NCBI GenBank assembly: GCA_963723235.1
Contig: CAVRPV010000017.1
Location: 62,001-126,000 of the forward strand
Reading direction: 5' to 3'
DNA from: CAIRTM01 sp963723235
GTDB lineage: Bacteria > Desulfobacterota > WTBG01 > CAIYCZ01 > CAIRTM01
Length of the DNA stretch: 64,000 nt
In this document: positions 44,710-53,872 of the stretch, in pieces
Layout of the letters: every line of letters begins with the position of its first letter
How positions within the stretch are numbered: position 1 is the first letter of the stretch
Made by a program: the position numbers and the translations under genes
Notes under the pieces: model-generated
Told to the model about the DNA's origin: nothing
Databases searched by the model: none
What the model saw: the letters and a program-made list of their open reading frames with translations, nothing else

Positions 44710-45735
44710 CTATTCAGCAGTATCGTGCGTTGTCTGCGTGTCTGCCTGGCGGTCAGCGGCACTGCGCGCCGTAAACCCGTCCAGCTTCATTCCAAGCGAC
44801 AACCCCATTTCCGTTAAAATTTCCTTAATTTCATTGAGCGATTTGCGGCCAAAATTCTTGGTCTTCAACATTTCCGGCTCAGAGCGCTGCACCAACTCAT
44901 AAATATATTTTATATCTGCATTCCGCAAACAGTTCGATGATCGCACGGAAAGCTCCAGTTCATCAATGCTGCGATACAGGTTTTCATTGAAGCTCTGCCG
45001 CTCGGGTACTTCCTCAACCAGCTCTTCGAGTTCCTCTTCAAAATTAATGAAAAGTCTGAACTGATTCTGCAGCAGTTTAGCGGCATAAGCCACCGCGTCT
45101 TCCGGAGCAATCGTCCCATCGGTTTCAACCTCAAACGTCAGGCGCTCGTAATCCGTAATTTTACCTATCCGCGAGTGGGTTATCGTATAATTTGCACGAC
45201 GCACCGGGCTGAAAATCGCATCAATGGGAATCGTGCCGATGGGGGCTTCTTCGTCACGGCCACGCTCGGACGGACGGTATCCGACGCCGGTTTCAACAGT
45301 AAGCTGCATGTTGAACTTCGCATCCGCGCTCAGGGTGGCAATATGCTGGTCTGGATTAACAATCTCAACGTTGCTGTTCACAACAATATCGCCGGCCGTA
45401 ACCTCACCCGCACCCTTATGCGACAACGTAAGCGTTTCCGGCCCGTCTGAGGCAAGTTTCAAAACAACATTCTTGAGGTTCATGATAATTTCGGTTACAT
45501 CTTCACGCACCCCGGGAATGGTAGAAAACTCATGGAGAATGCCATCAATCCGCAAGGAGGTAATAGCGGTTCCTTGAACAGAAGAAAGCAAAACCCGACG
45601 CAGCGAGTTACCAATTGTGATACCGAATCCGCGCTCAAATGGTTCGGCGGTAAATTTCCCGTACGATGCGGTCAGGGTTTCTTCGTCTACTTCCAAGCGC
45701 TTGGGCCTGATAATCGATCTCCATTTACGAAGCAT
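44710..45735 (-). CDS. rpoA: RNA polymerase alpha subunit
   Basis: 341 residues. The N-terminal dimerisation domain has FTAEPFERGFGITIGNSLRR and VLLSSVQG. The C-terminal HhH domain has LELSVRSSNCLRNADIKYIY, then GRKSLNEIKEILTEMGLSLG, which contacts UP-element DNA and activators. It lies between rpsD and rplQ, the usual alpha-operon place. GAGGA precedes the ATG. Confidence 0.98.
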   Translation of the reverse strand: MLRKWRSIIRPKRLEVDEETLTASYGKFTAEPFERGFGITIGNSLRRVLLSSVQGTAITSLRIDGILHEFSTIPGVREDVTEIIMNLKNVVLKLASDGPETLTLSHKGAGEVTAGDIVVNSNVEIVNPDQHIATLSADAKFNMQLTVETGVGYRPSERGRDEEAPIGTIPIDAIFSPVRRANYTITHSRIGKITDYERLTFEVETDGTIAPEDAVAYAAKLLQNQFRLFINFEEELEELVEEVPERQSFNENLYRSIDELELSVRSSNCLRNADIKYIYELVQRSEPEMLKTKNFGRKSLNEIKEILTEMGLSLGMKLDGFTARSAADRQADTQTTHDTAE

Positions 45736-45796
45736 AATTCCTCACCTTCAACAAAATTGTATTCGTGTGTACTACCTGCTCCAGTTGCCAGCTTGA

Positions 45797-46423
45797 TTAC
45801 TTGCTGTACAATTCGACAATGAGCTGCTCTTTAATCGGAGTCGTTATGTCCTCGCGCTCCGGCAGGGCAATCACTTTACCCTCAAACTGCTCAATATTCA
45901 GCTCAAGCCAGCGCGGGATACCACGCTGCTTGGCGGTATCCATGGCTTCCTTAATGCGGTCTACCTTGCGGCTTCTTTCACGTACGCTGATCACGTCCTC
46001 GGATTTCAGCAGGTATGAGGGTACGTCGACCTTTTTGCCGTTAATCCGGAAATGACCATGCTTAATCAACTGGCGTGCTTCGTTCCGTGAACTGCAGAAA
46101 CCAAGCCTGAAAACCATGTTATCAAGCCGACTTTCAAGCGTCCTGATAAGGTTTTCACCGGTAACGCCCTTTTTCTGACTGGCCTTGTGGTAATACGTGC
46201 GAAACTGTTTTTCCAGAACGCCATACATGCGCTTGACTTTCTGCTTTTCACGCAACTGCTCGCCATAGGGCGAAAACTTGGTCCGTCCCTGTCCGTGCTG
46301 TCCGGGTGCGTACTGCCGGCGATCAAACGAACAGGAATCGGTAAAACACCGCTCACCCTTTAAAAACAACTTCATGTTTTCCCGGCGGCATTGCCGGCAC
46401 CGTGGTCCTGTATATCGTGCCAA
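45797..46423 (-). CDS. rpsD: Ribosomal protein uS4, zinc-binding C+ form
   Basis: 208 residues starting at TTG 46423 after AAGGAGA. Four N-terminal cysteines (C9, C12, C26 and C31 region: GPRCRQCRRENMKLF) make this the zinc-holding type. The S4 RNA-binding segment (SRLDNMVFRLGFCSSRNEAR) is intact. It is a primary 16S rRNA binder and often a repressor of its own operon. Confidence 0.97.
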   Translation of the reverse strand: MARYTGPRCRQCRRENMKLFLKGERCFTDSCSFDRRQYAPGQHGQGRTKFSPYGEQLREKQKVKRMYGVLEKQFRTYYHKASQKKGVTGENLIRTLESRLDNMVFRLGFCSSRNEARQLIKHGHFRINGKKVDVPSYLLKSEDVISVRERSRKVDRIKEAMDTAKQRGIPRWLELNIEQFEGKVIALPEREDITTPIKEQLIVELYSK

Positions 46424-46477
46424 GAGGAATCTCCTTTCTCTCTATGAGACTATACGTCATTCAAGAATACTTATGCG

Positions 46478-46870
46478 TTACACCCTTCTTCGCTTCGGCT
46501 GCCTGCATCCGTTGTGAGGAATGGGGGTTCGGTCGCGTATATGCGTAATGGTAAAGCCGGCGGCCTGCAGGGAGCGTATCGCGGCCTCACGGCCTGATCC
46601 CGGACCGCGCACGAGCACCTCAAGGTTTTTGACCCCATGCTCCTGCGCTTTTTTGGCAACATCATCAGCAGCCTGGCTGGCCGCGAACGGTGTACTCTTT
46701 CGCGAGCCCTTAAATCCTACTGAACCGGCGCTTGACCAGGCAATCACATTACCGATTACATCGGTAATAGTAATAATGGTATTGTTAAACGTTGCCTGTA
46801 CATGAGCGATCCCGTTCGGGATATTTTTCTTTTCACGTTTTTTCTTTATAATTTTCTTTTTGCCAGCCAT
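46478..46870 (-). CDS. rpsK: Ribosomal protein uS11
   Basis: 130 residues from ATG 46870 (GAGGACGTCC upstream); the frame also opens 12 bases earlier. It has the conserved NIPNGIAHVQATFNNTIITI and GPGSGREAAIRSLQAAGFTI, and the end HNGCRQPKRRRV. It forms part of the 30S platform. Confidence 0.97.
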   Translation of the reverse strand: MAGKKKIIKKKREKKNIPNGIAHVQATFNNTIITITDVIGNVIAWSSAGSVGFKGSRKSTPFAASQAADDVAKKAQEHGVKNLEVLVRGPGSGREAAIRSLQAAGFTITHIRDRTPIPHNGCRQPKRRRV

Positions 46871-46888
46871 GGACGTCCTCACAACCTC

Positions 46889-47269
46889 CTATTTCTTTGT
46901 TGCAATTTTTTTGCCGGCTATTGCGCGGCGTGGTCCTTTGCGTGTTCGGCCATTGGTATGGGTCCGCTGCCCTCTAACCGGCAGGCCCTTACGATGGCGC
47001 AAGCCGCGATACGCTCCGATTTCCATCAAACGTTTGATGTCCATCGAGGTATCCTTGCGCAGGTCACCCTCGACCTTGAAATCCTTAAAGATCACATTCT
47101 GTATCGAGGCTACTTCCTGTTCACTGAGCGTGTCGGCACGCCTGGCAGTCTCAATGTTGGTCTTAAGCAGAATTTTTTCAGCTGTCATGCGGCCGACACC
47201 AAATATGGCCGTCAGAGCGACACATATCGGCTTATGTTTTGGTATATCTACACCGGCGATTCTAGGCAC
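46889..47269 (-). CDS. rpsM: Ribosomal protein uS13
   Basis: 126 residues: MPRIAGVDIPKHKPICVALT, a helix-hairpin-helix GVGRMTAEKILL, the conserved GLRHRKGLPVRGQRTHTNGR and a Lys-rich tail. It sits in the 30S head and contacts P-site tRNA and the 50S subunit. Confidence 0.97.
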   Translation of the reverse strand: MPRIAGVDIPKHKPICVALTAIFGVGRMTAEKILLKTNIETARRADTLSEQEVASIQNVIFKDFKVEGDLRKDTSMDIKRLMEIGAYRGLRHRKGLPVRGQRTHTNGRTRKGPRRAIAGKKIATKK

Positions 47270-47303
47270 TTCCTGCTCTCCTTTGAGATGAGGCTGTTAA
47301 AGA

Positions 47304-47417
47304 CTACCCCTGTCTCTGTTTATGTTTTGGATTTTCACAAATTACACGCACAACGCCCTTACGTTTGATTATCTTGCACTTCTCACACATTTTTTTAACT
47401 GATGATCTAACTTTCAT
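47304..47417 (-). CDS. rpmJ: Ribosomal protein bL36
   Basis: 37 residues, too short for usual length cut-offs. It starts MKVRSSVKKMCEKCKIIKRK and carries the zinc ligands C-x2-C...C...H (CEKC, VICENPKHK). It lies between infA and rpsM, its usual place. Confidence 0.93.
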   Translation of the reverse strand: MKVRSSVKKMCEKCKIIKRKGVVRVICENPKHKQRQG

Positions 47418-47451
47418 TGCTCGTCCCTGCTTGCTTTTTAAGTGTTCCGAC

Positions 47452-47670
47452 TTACTTCGACCGATACACGATTCGTCCACGGTTAAGGTCGTACGGTGAA
47501 AACTGCACCGTCACCCGGTCTCCCGGCAGTATCTTTATATAGTGCATCCGCATCTTGCCGGAAATGTGCGTAAGCACTTTATGACCATTTTCTAACAGCA
47601 CACGAAACATTGCATTCGGCAGGGTTTCAAGCACTTCACCTTCCATCTCAATCATGTCATCGCGTGGCAT
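47452..47670 (-). CDS. infA: Translation initiation factor IF-1
   Basis: 72 residues from ATG 47670, the usual IF-1 start (MPRDDMIEMEGEVLETLPNA); the frame is open 33 bases further. The OB fold shows FRVLLENGHKVLTHISGKMR and GDRVTVQFSPYDLNRGRIVY. It blocks the ribosomal A site during initiation. It follows secY directly, without adk or map. Confidence 0.96.
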   Translation of the reverse strand: MPRDDMIEMEGEVLETLPNAMFRVLLENGHKVLTHISGKMRMHYIKILPGDRVTVQFSPYDLNRGRIVYRSK

Positions 47671-47720
47671 ACTTTCACTAACCTCTATACTGTCTAAGCA
47701 CATGGCAAACGCTCTGAGTG

Positions 47721-49055
47721 CTACCGCCTGCCGCGCCCACCAAGTTTCTTACCCTTATCCAGAAAGCCGTCATAGTGGCGGGCAAGCATGTGCGATTCTA
47801 TCTGACCGATCAGGTCAAGCGCAACGCCAACCACAATCAGCAATGCCGTTCCGCCGAAATAAAACTGAATGTTAAACTGAGAAATTAAAATTGTCGGCAA
47901 CACACACACCGCAGAAATATACAGCGCCCCGACCAGCGTAATACGTGTCAGAACCCAGTCAATGTATTCGGCTGTTTTTTTACCGGGCCGAATCCCGGGA
48001 ATATATCCGCCCTGCTTCTTCATGTTGTCGGCAACGTCAATCGGGTTGAACGTCACGGCCGTGTAGAAAAAACAGAAGAAGATTATGAGGGTAACATAAA
48101 AAATATTATACAAATACCGTCCTGGCCCCAGCGAGTTCAGGATCGTATCAATAATCGGGTACGAGTCTTTGATCTCCTGCGGCATAAATTGTACGATGGT
48201 CAGGGGAAACATCAGTATGGATGACGCGAATATCGCCGGTATAACACCCGCCGTGTTTACCTTCAACGGCAGATGGGTACTCTGCCCGCCGTACATTTTG
48301 CGGCCGATAATACGTTTTGGATACTGCACCGGTATTCGCCGCTGTGCACGCTCCATAAAAATGACACCCCAGATAACTACCACCATCAGCGCCAGAATAA
48401 ACACTATGGTGAGCGGCGACATTTCCCCGGTTTGCATGAGCCGGAGCGTATTAACCGTTGCAGTCGGCATGCTGGCGACGATGCCGGCAAAAATAATCAT
48501 CGATATCCCGTTACCGATACCACGTTCAGTTATCTGCTCACCGAGCCACATCAGAAATGCCGTTCCGGCTGTGAGAGTAATAACAGTCATCAGGCGAAAT
48601 CCCCAACCTGGCTGCAACACAATCTGGCTGCCTGCCGGACCGGTCATTTTTTCAAGTCCCATGGCGATACCGAAACCTTGAATAATACTCAGGATAACCG
48701 TTCCATAGCGTGTATACTGGGTTATCTTCTTGCGGCCGGCTTCGCCTTCCTGCTTGAGTTTCTCAAGGTACGGAATAACAACCGTCAGCAGCTGCAGAAT
48801 AATCGAAGCGCTGATATAGGGCATGATGCCGAGAGCAAAGACCGACATGTTTTGCAGCGCACCCCCAGAAAACATGTCCATCATGCCAAGCATGCCCTGA
48901 TTGTGCCGCTCGAAAAAGGCAGTCAGAGCCTTGCCGTCAATACCGGGGGTGGGCACATGTACACCGACTCGATACACCGCAAGCAGCAGAATCGTAACAA
49001 TCATGCGATTGCGCAGTTCCGGTATTTTAGATATATTCTGAAAGCCACCGGCCAC
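47721..49055 (-). CDS. secY: Preprotein translocase subunit SecY
   Basis: 444 residues with ten membrane helices. It starts at a GTG placed immediately after the rplO TAA, with GAGGTGA upstream. Conserved segments include GGALQNMSVFALGIMPYISA (plug region), QYTRYGTVILSIIQGFGIAM and GIRPGKKTAEYIDWVLTRIT. It forms the protein-conducting channel with SecE and SecG. Confidence 0.98.
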   Translation of the reverse strand: MAGGFQNISKIPELRNRMIVTILLLAVYRVGVHVPTPGIDGKALTAFFERHNQGMLGMMDMFSGGALQNMSVFALGIMPYISASIILQLLTVVIPYLEKLKQEGEAGRKKITQYTRYGTVILSIIQGFGIAMGLEKMTGPAGSQIVLQPGWGFRLMTVITLTAGTAFLMWLGEQITERGIGNGISMIIFAGIVASMPTATVNTLRLMQTGEMSPLTIVFILALMVVVIWGVIFMERAQRRIPVQYPKRIIGRKMYGGQSTHLPLKVNTAGVIPAIFASSILMFPLTIVQFMPQEIKDSYPIIDTILNSLGPGRYLYNIFYVTLIIFFCFFYTAVTFNPIDVADNMKKQGGYIPGIRPGKKTAEYIDWVLTRITLVGALYISAVCVLPTILISQFNIQFYFGGTALLIVVGVALDLIGQIESHMLARHYDGFLDKGKKLGGRGRR

Positions 49056-49496
49056 TTAAATCACCTCAACCGTGCCGCCGGCGGCAATAATCTTAGCCTG
49101 TGCAGCCTGACTGCACTTGTGAACTTTTACCGTCAACGGTATATCAATATCACCGTTACCCAGCAGTTTCACACCGTCCAGCAATTTAGCAACAAGTCCG
49201 CTTTCAACCAGAACTGCGGGGTCGATCACGGAACCCTTTTCAAAAGAAATCAAATCACGCACCTGAATAAGCGCATACTGCTTCTTGAAAATATTGGTGA
49301 AACCGCGCTTGGGCAACCGCCGTGCCAGAGGCATCTGGCCGCCTTCAAAACCCGGGCGAACTTTGCCGCCGGAGCGGGCTTTCTGGCCTTTGTGACCGCG
49401 ACAACTGGTTTTGCCGTGCCCTGATCCGGGGCCACGACCGACACGTTTGCGGTTTTTCACAGATCCCTTCGGCGGGCTTAAATTACTCAAATCCAT
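49056..49496 (-). CDS. rplO: Ribosomal protein uL15
   Basis: 146 residues: MDLSNLSPPKGSVKNRKRVG, GRGPGSGHGKTSCRGHKGQK, then GGQMPLARRLPKRGFTN. It follows rpsE after 53 bp with no rpmD between. It is a late-assembly 50S protein. Confidence 0.97.
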   Translation of the reverse strand: MDLSNLSPPKGSVKNRKRVGRGPGSGHGKTSCRGHKGQKARSGGKVRPGFEGGQMPLARRLPKRGFTNIFKKQYALIQVRDLISFEKGSVIDPAVLVESGLVAKLLDGVKLLGNGDIDIPLTVKVHKCSQAAQAKIIAAGGTVEVI

Positions 49497-49549
49497 GCGA
49501 GCATCCTCTAATCATTCAATTCATATACATAACAGCAGTCATGGGCGCA

Positions 49550-50023
49550 TCAAGCGCGTTTGCGCTGAATATCTTCCAGACTGCGCAATTGTTCAAGCCC
49601 TTCAATGGTGGCCTTCAAAACATTGTGAGGATTGTTGGTCCGAAGGCACTTGGTCAAAACATTTTTTATGCCGGACACCTCCATGATTGCCCGAACGGCA
49701 CCGCCGGCGATAATGCCGGTACCCGGTGCAGCTGGCTTCATGAACACCCGGCCTGCGCCGTGACAGCCGATAACCTCGTGCGGTATCGTGCCGTCAACAA
49801 GAGGAAAGCTCACCATGGTTCTACGGGCATGTTCAACCGCCTTGCGGATAGCCTCTGGAACCTCGCGGGCCTTACCCAGTCCGCAACCGACAGTGCCCTC
49901 TCCGTCGCCGACAACAACCAGCGCAGCGAAGCTGAATCTCCGACCGCCCTTAACAACTTTTGCCACCCGGTTTATATGTACAACACGATCGACCAAATTG
50001 GATTCTTGCTTAGCTTCGAACAC
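49550..50023 (-). CDS. rpsE: Ribosomal protein uS5
   Basis: 157 residues from a GTG start behind AGGAGG. The double-stranded-RNA-binding-like N-domain has LVDRVVHINRVAKVVKGGRR and FSFAALVVVGDGEGTVGCGL. The C-domain has GRVFMKPAAPGTGIIAGGAV. It acts in translational accuracy. Confidence 0.97.
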   Translation of the reverse strand: MFEAKQESNLVDRVVHINRVAKVVKGGRRFSFAALVVVGDGEGTVGCGLGKAREVPEAIRKAVEHARRTMVSFPLVDGTIPHEVIGCHGAGRVFMKPAAPGTGIIAGGAVRAIMEVSGIKNVLTKCLRTNNPHNVLKATIEGLEQLRSLEDIQRKRA

Positions 50024-50037
50024 GAAGTAAAACCTCC

Positions 50038-50427
50038 TTAGAATTGTAATCCTTTAGCGCGGGCACCATCGGCAATCGCCTTGACCCTGCCGTGATACAA
50101 AAAACCGTTTCGATCAAAAACCACCTTACTGATATTGAGCTTGAGCGCATGCTCGGCCAGTTTCTCACCCAATGTGCGCGCTGCATCAACATTGCCTGTT
50201 TTTGCTAATTCTCCCTTGACATCCTTGGATATCGTTGACAGCCCCAGCAATGTCCGGCCGGTGACGTCATCAACCAACTGAACGTAGCAATGATTCAGGC
50301 TCCGATACACCGTCATGCGCGGGAGTACGGCGGTTCCGGAAATTTTTCTTCTGATCCGCTTCTTGCGCTGTATTCTTTTCTGATTTTTTTTCTGCTGTTG
50401 TTCCACGGTAATTCCCTGTCCTGTCAT
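50038..50427 (-). CDS. rplR: Ribosomal protein uL18
   Basis: 129 residues with a slightly long, basic N-terminus (QKKNQKRIQRKKRIRRKISG). The core is LTVYRSLNHCYVQLVDD-like and VFDRNGFLYHGRVKAIADGA. It binds 5S rRNA. Confidence 0.95.
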   Translation of the reverse strand: MTGQGITVEQQQKKNQKRIQRKKRIRRKISGTAVLPRMTVYRSLNHCYVQLVDDVTGRTLLGLSTISKDVKGELAKTGNVDAARTLGEKLAEHALKLNISKVVFDRNGFLYHGRVKAIADGARAKGLQF

Positions 50428-50458
50428 CTATAATGTGTAAAACTGAGTACCGTTCTGT

Positions 50459-50998
50459 TTATTTTTTCGCGCCGGTCTTCCCGGCCTTACGCCGTACAAT
50501 TTCACCAACATAGCGAATACCTTTACCCTTATACACATCCGGCTTACGGACTTTGCGAATACTGGCAGCGGTCTGGCCGACCAGATGCTTATCAATTCCC
50601 TCAACCCGGATGATCTGCTTATCAACGCTAATGTTTATGCCATCGGGCTCGACAAAATTGACCTGATGCGAAAGTCCCACGGTGAGCGTGAGCGTTTTAC
50701 CGCTTTTCTCGGCCCGAAAGCCGACACCGACTACCTCAAGTTCGCGTTTAAACCCTTGAGAAACACCCTCAACCATATTGGCTACAAGGGTGCGCGTTAA
50801 TCCGTGCATGCTGCGTTCAATGCGATTATCGGCTGCGCGCGTTACCAGTACCTGCCCGTCAGCTATCATGACTGTCACTTCGGGCGGATGTTCATACTGC
50901 AGTTTTCCCCGGGACCCCTCTACCTGCACCATCGCACCAGTGCAGGCCACTTTGACTCCGGCGGGAATTACGATCGGTTTTTTTCCAATTCGGCTCAT
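50459..50998 (-). CDS. rplF: Ribosomal protein uL6
   Basis: 179 residues: MSRIGKKPIVIPAGVKVACT, the two-repeat L6 fold, and RKPDVYKGKGIRYVGEIVRR near the end. It lies near the GTPase centre of the 50S subunit. Confidence 0.97.
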   Translation of the reverse strand: MSRIGKKPIVIPAGVKVACTGAMVQVEGSRGKLQYEHPPEVTVMIADGQVLVTRAADNRIERSMHGLTRTLVANMVEGVSQGFKRELEVVGVGFRAEKSGKTLTLTVGLSHQVNFVEPDGINISVDKQIIRVEGIDKHLVGQTAASIRKVRKPDVYKGKGIRYVGEIVRRKAGKTGAKK

Positions 50999-51013
50999 AC
51001 TATTTATCCTTCT

Positions 51014-51409
51014 CTACCAGACGGAACAGAGCAACTCTCCGCCGACGCCCTGCTGGCGCGCCACGGCATCGGTTACAATACCCTTTGATGTCGAAATAAC
51101 TGCTACGCCCATTCCGTTGCGTATCTTCGGCACGTTTCCCTTGTTAACATAGACACGCCGACTGGGTTTTGAAAGACGGATCAGCTCCGTTATAACAGGC
51201 TCGCCTTTCTCACCATACTTCAAGGATACTTCAAGCATCCCCTGCTTGCCGTCCTGAACAACATGATAATTCCGGATGTAGCCTTCTTCTTTCAATATCC
51301 TGGCGATGTTCTCCTTGACTCCGGATGAGGGTATTTCAACCTTTTCAAAACGGGCCTTTAAGGCATTCCTGATGCGGGTCAGCATATCCGCAATGGGGTC
51401 AGTCATCAT
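51014..51409 (-). CDS. rpsH: Ribosomal protein uS8
   Basis: 131 residues: MMTDPIADMLTRIRNALKAR and the C-terminal GMGVAVISTSKGIVTDAVAR. It is a 16S central-domain binder and the usual translational regulator of the spc operon. Confidence 0.97.
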   Translation of the reverse strand: MMTDPIADMLTRIRNALKARFEKVEIPSSGVKENIARILKEEGYIRNYHVVQDGKQGMLEVSLKYGEKGEPVITELIRLSKPSRRVYVNKGNVPKIRNGMGVAVISTSKGIVTDAVARQQGVGGELLCSVW

Positions 51410-51444
51410 ATCTACGATACTCCCTGATTTAAATTACCGGACTT

Positions 51445-51630
51445 TTACCAGCTTGATTTAGTAACCCCTGGCAGATCACCCTGCAGGGCAAGTTTACGCA
51501 GACATATTCTGCACATATCAAATTTACGGTAGTAGGATCGTGGCCGACCGCACAGTGGACAGCGATTATAAGCTCTCACGCTGAATTTCGGTTTTCGACT
51601 CGCTTTCACAATCAACGACTTCTTGGCCAC
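51445..51630 (-). CDS. rpsN: Ribosomal protein uS14, short zinc-binding (type Z) form
   Basis: 61 residues with two CxxC pairs (CPLCGRPR, CRICLRKLAL), the C+ zinc ribbon. This is the short form, unlike the ~100-residue zinc-free form of enterobacteria. Confidence 0.96.
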   Translation of the reverse strand: MAKKSLIVKASRKPKFSVRAYNRCPLCGRPRSYYRKFDMCRICLRKLALQGDLPGVTKSSW

Positions 51631-51653
51631 GCGGCTCTCCTTATTGCTGATAT

Positions 51654-52196
51654 TTAATTTTTCTCAAACGGCATGCCCATCATTTCCAGCAATGCCCTGG
51701 CTTCCTCGTCAGTGCGCGCGCTGGTGTTGATGACAATATTCATGCCCTTGATCTTATCGACCTTATCATATTCAATTTCGGGAAAAATGATCTGCTCGCG
51801 TATGCCGAGCGCGTAGTTGCCACGCCCGTCGAAAGCCTTTGCTGATACGCCCTTAAAATCGCGTATGCGCGGCAACGACAGATTCAGAAGGCGATCAAGG
51901 AACTCATACATGCGATTACTGCGGAGAGTAACCTTGCACCCAATCGGCATACCCTCCCTGAGCTTAAAGTTTGCAATTGCCTTGCGGGCCTTGGTGACCA
52001 CTGGTTTCTGACCGGTAATATCACCAAGTTCCTTTTGCGCGGACTCAAGGATCTTAACATTCTGGATTGCCTCACCCAGTCCCATGTTAATCACAACTTT
52101 TTGCACGCGGGGAACCTGCATGACGCTGCTGTAGCTGAACTTCGCCATCAACTGCGGCACAATTTCCGTATTGTATTTTTCCTTAAGCCGGGCCAT
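51654..52196 (-). CDS. rplE: Ribosomal protein uL5
   Basis: 180 residues: MARLKEKYNTEIVPQLMAKF, VQKVVINMGLGEAIQN, then GIREQIIFPEIEYDKVDKIK, with MNIVINTSARTDEEARALL at the end. It binds 5S rRNA and P-site tRNA. Confidence 0.97.
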   Translation of the reverse strand: MARLKEKYNTEIVPQLMAKFSYSSVMQVPRVQKVVINMGLGEAIQNVKILESAQKELGDITGQKPVVTKARKAIANFKLREGMPIGCKVTLRSNRMYEFLDRLLNLSLPRIRDFKGVSAKAFDGRGNYALGIREQIIFPEIEYDKVDKIKGMNIVINTSARTDEEARALLEMMGMPFEKN

Positions 52197-52207
52197 GAAT
52201 GTTTCTC

Positions 52208-52540
52208 CTAATTATCAAAAACCTCGCCACATTTGTGGCAGGTACGGATCTTCTTCTTATCGTCAAGCACTTTCCGGCGGGTACGCACAGGGGCGTTGCA
52301 TTTTGCGCACAGCAGATTGACATTGCTTGCATGCAAAGCGGCTTCACGCTCAATAATGCCTCCCTGCGGGGCCTGCTGGCTCGGGCGCGTGTGGCGCTTA
52401 ATAAGATTCAACTTCTCGATAGTGACTGTATTCTTCTCACCGTTTATCCTGAGCACCTTGCCTGATTTACCCTTTTCGCGCCCGGACGTCACGATGACCA
52501 TGTCGCCTTTTTTTATATGCATTTTTTGCGTTGTTGCCAT
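52208..52540 (-). CDS. rplX: Ribosomal protein uL24
   Basis: 110 residues. The KOW motif is in IKKGDMVIVTSGREKGKSGK. A C-terminal zinc-ribbon-like tail is present (LCAKCNAPVRTRRK, then TCHKCGEVF), as in L24s from many bacteria. It is an assembly initiator of 50S. Confidence 0.96.
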   Translation of the reverse strand: MATTQKMHIKKGDMVIVTSGREKGKSGKVLRINGEKNTVTIEKLNLIKRHTRPSQQAPQGGIIEREAALHASNVNLLCAKCNAPVRTRRKVLDDKKKIRTCHKCGEVFDN

Positions 52541-52567
52541 TTGTTGCTTCTCCTAACGTTTTTTCGC

Positions 52568-52936
52568 TTACACGACCTCAGGTGCCAGTGATATGATCTT
52601 CATGAAACTTTTTGCCCGCAGTTCACGTGCAACCGGGCCAAAAATACGGGTGCCGATCGGCTCATTGGCCTGGTTGATCAGCACCGCTGAGTTATCATCA
52701 AAACGGATATAAGAACCATCACCGCGCCGGGTTTCCTTGGCTGTGCGCACGATCACGGCCTTCATCACAGAGCCTTTTTTTACTTTTGAGTTCGGGATCG
52801 CTTCTTTGACCGAAACAACAATCACGTCACCCAAACCGGCATATCGTCTCTTTGAGCCGCCTAGAACTTTTATGCACTGCAGCCTTTTCGCTCCTGAGTT
52901 GTCAGCAGCCAGCAGATTTGTCTGCATTTGAATCAT
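52568..52936 (-). CDS. rplN: Ribosomal protein uL14
   Basis: 122 residues: MIQMQTNLLAADNSGAKRLQ, KVKKGSVMKAVIVRT and GTRIFGPVARELRAKSFMKI. It is a highly conserved 50S-30S bridge protein. Confidence 0.98.
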   Translation of the reverse strand: MIQMQTNLLAADNSGAKRLQCIKVLGGSKRRYAGLGDVIVVSVKEAIPNSKVKKGSVMKAVIVRTAKETRRGDGSYIRFDDNSAVLINQANEPIGTRIFGPVARELRAKSFMKIISLAPEVV

Positions 52937-52990
52937 GGCTCATTCCCCACACAAAAAAAGTTATTCAAATATGGTATACCCTGCCGGGTG

Positions 52991-53242
52991 CTACAGCGCC
53001 CGTGCGACAACGTCGACCACCATCCAGCGTTTATCCTTTGACAAGGGCCGGGTTTCCTGCACGACCACCGTATCACCGATATGGCACTGGTTCTGCTCAT
53101 CATGCGCCTTAAACTTTATGCGCTTTTTAATATACTTCCCGTACAGGCTGTGCTTGGTCAAACGGTGCGTCGTAACTACGACCGTTTTATCCATTTTATC
53201 GCTTACCACGACAGCTGTTTTAGTTTTTTTCTGCTTTTTCAT
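52991..53242 (-). CDS. rpsQ: Ribosomal protein uS17
   Basis: 83 residues: KTAVVVSDKMDKTVVVTTHR, KRIKFKAHDEQNQCHIGDTV and VVQETRPLSKDKRW, the S17 OB fold. Its ATG overlaps the rpmC stop by four bases (translational coupling). Confidence 0.96.
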   Translation of the reverse strand: MKKQKKTKTAVVVSDKMDKTVVVTTHRLTKHSLYGKYIKKRIKFKAHDEQNQCHIGDTVVVQETRPLSKDKRWMVVDVVARAL

Positions 53243-53463
53243 GTGCGTCCCTTCAACTGCGCTTCAGCATTAATCCCGATATGTTTTTGTCGCGCGATTG
53301 TCTTAACCCTGGCTATATCGCGCTTGACATGCTGCAACTGGGCGGTGTTGGTTAGCTGCTTGGTGGCATGCTGTATCTTGAGATTAAAGAGCTTGCCTTT
53401 CAACTCTTTTTCCTTCAGCAGCAGCTCATCAGTGCTGGTTTCAAGTATTTCCTTAGCCTTCAC
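53239..53463 (-). CDS. rpmC: Ribosomal protein uL29
   Basis: 74 residues: MKAKEILETSTDELLLKEKE, LKGKLFNLKIQHATKQLTNT and VKRDIARVKTIARQ, the usual helical hairpin. It overlaps rplP by 11 bp and rpsQ by 4 bp. It lies by the tunnel exit. Confidence 0.95.
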   Translation of the reverse strand: MKAKEILETSTDELLLKEKELKGKLFNLKIQHATKQLTNTAQLQHVKRDIARVKTIARQKHIGINAEAQLKGRT

Positions 53464-53872
53464 TTGTTTCCCTCATCACAAAGGTTGTTTTAATCGGAAG
53501 CTTGTGCGCCGCCAGGCGCAGGGCCTCACGCGCGGTTTCCTCATTAACCCCCTCAATTTCGTATAAGATCCTTCCCGGTTTTACGACCATGACCCAGTAT
53601 TCCGGAGAGCCTTTGCCTTTTCCCATACGTGTCTCAGCCGGTTTTTTCGTGATCGGCTTGTCGGGGAACATACGTATCCATAGCTTGCCGCCGCGTTTTA
53701 CATGTCTGGTCAGGGCGATACGGGCCGCTTCTATCTGCCGTGATGTAATACGGCCGCATTCGGTCGCCTTCAAACCATAGGTTCCGAAGTCAAGCGTGGA
53801 TCCGCGATAGGCAGTGCCCTTCATTCTGCCTTTAAACATCTTGCGGTGTTTTACTTTTTTAGGCGCTAACAT
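53453..53872 (-). CDS. rplP: Ribosomal protein uL16
   Basis: 139 residues: MLAPKKVKHRKMFKGRMKGT, the tRNA-contacting loop ETRMGKGKGSPEYWVMVVKP and GRILYEIEGV. It overlaps rpsC by 14 bp. Confidence 0.97.
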   Translation of the reverse strand: MLAPKKVKHRKMFKGRMKGTAYRGSTLDFGTYGLKATECGRITSRQIEAARIALTRHVKRGGKLWIRMFPDKPITKKPAETRMGKGKGSPEYWVMVVKPGRILYEIEGVNEETAREALRLAAHKLPIKTTFVMRETSEG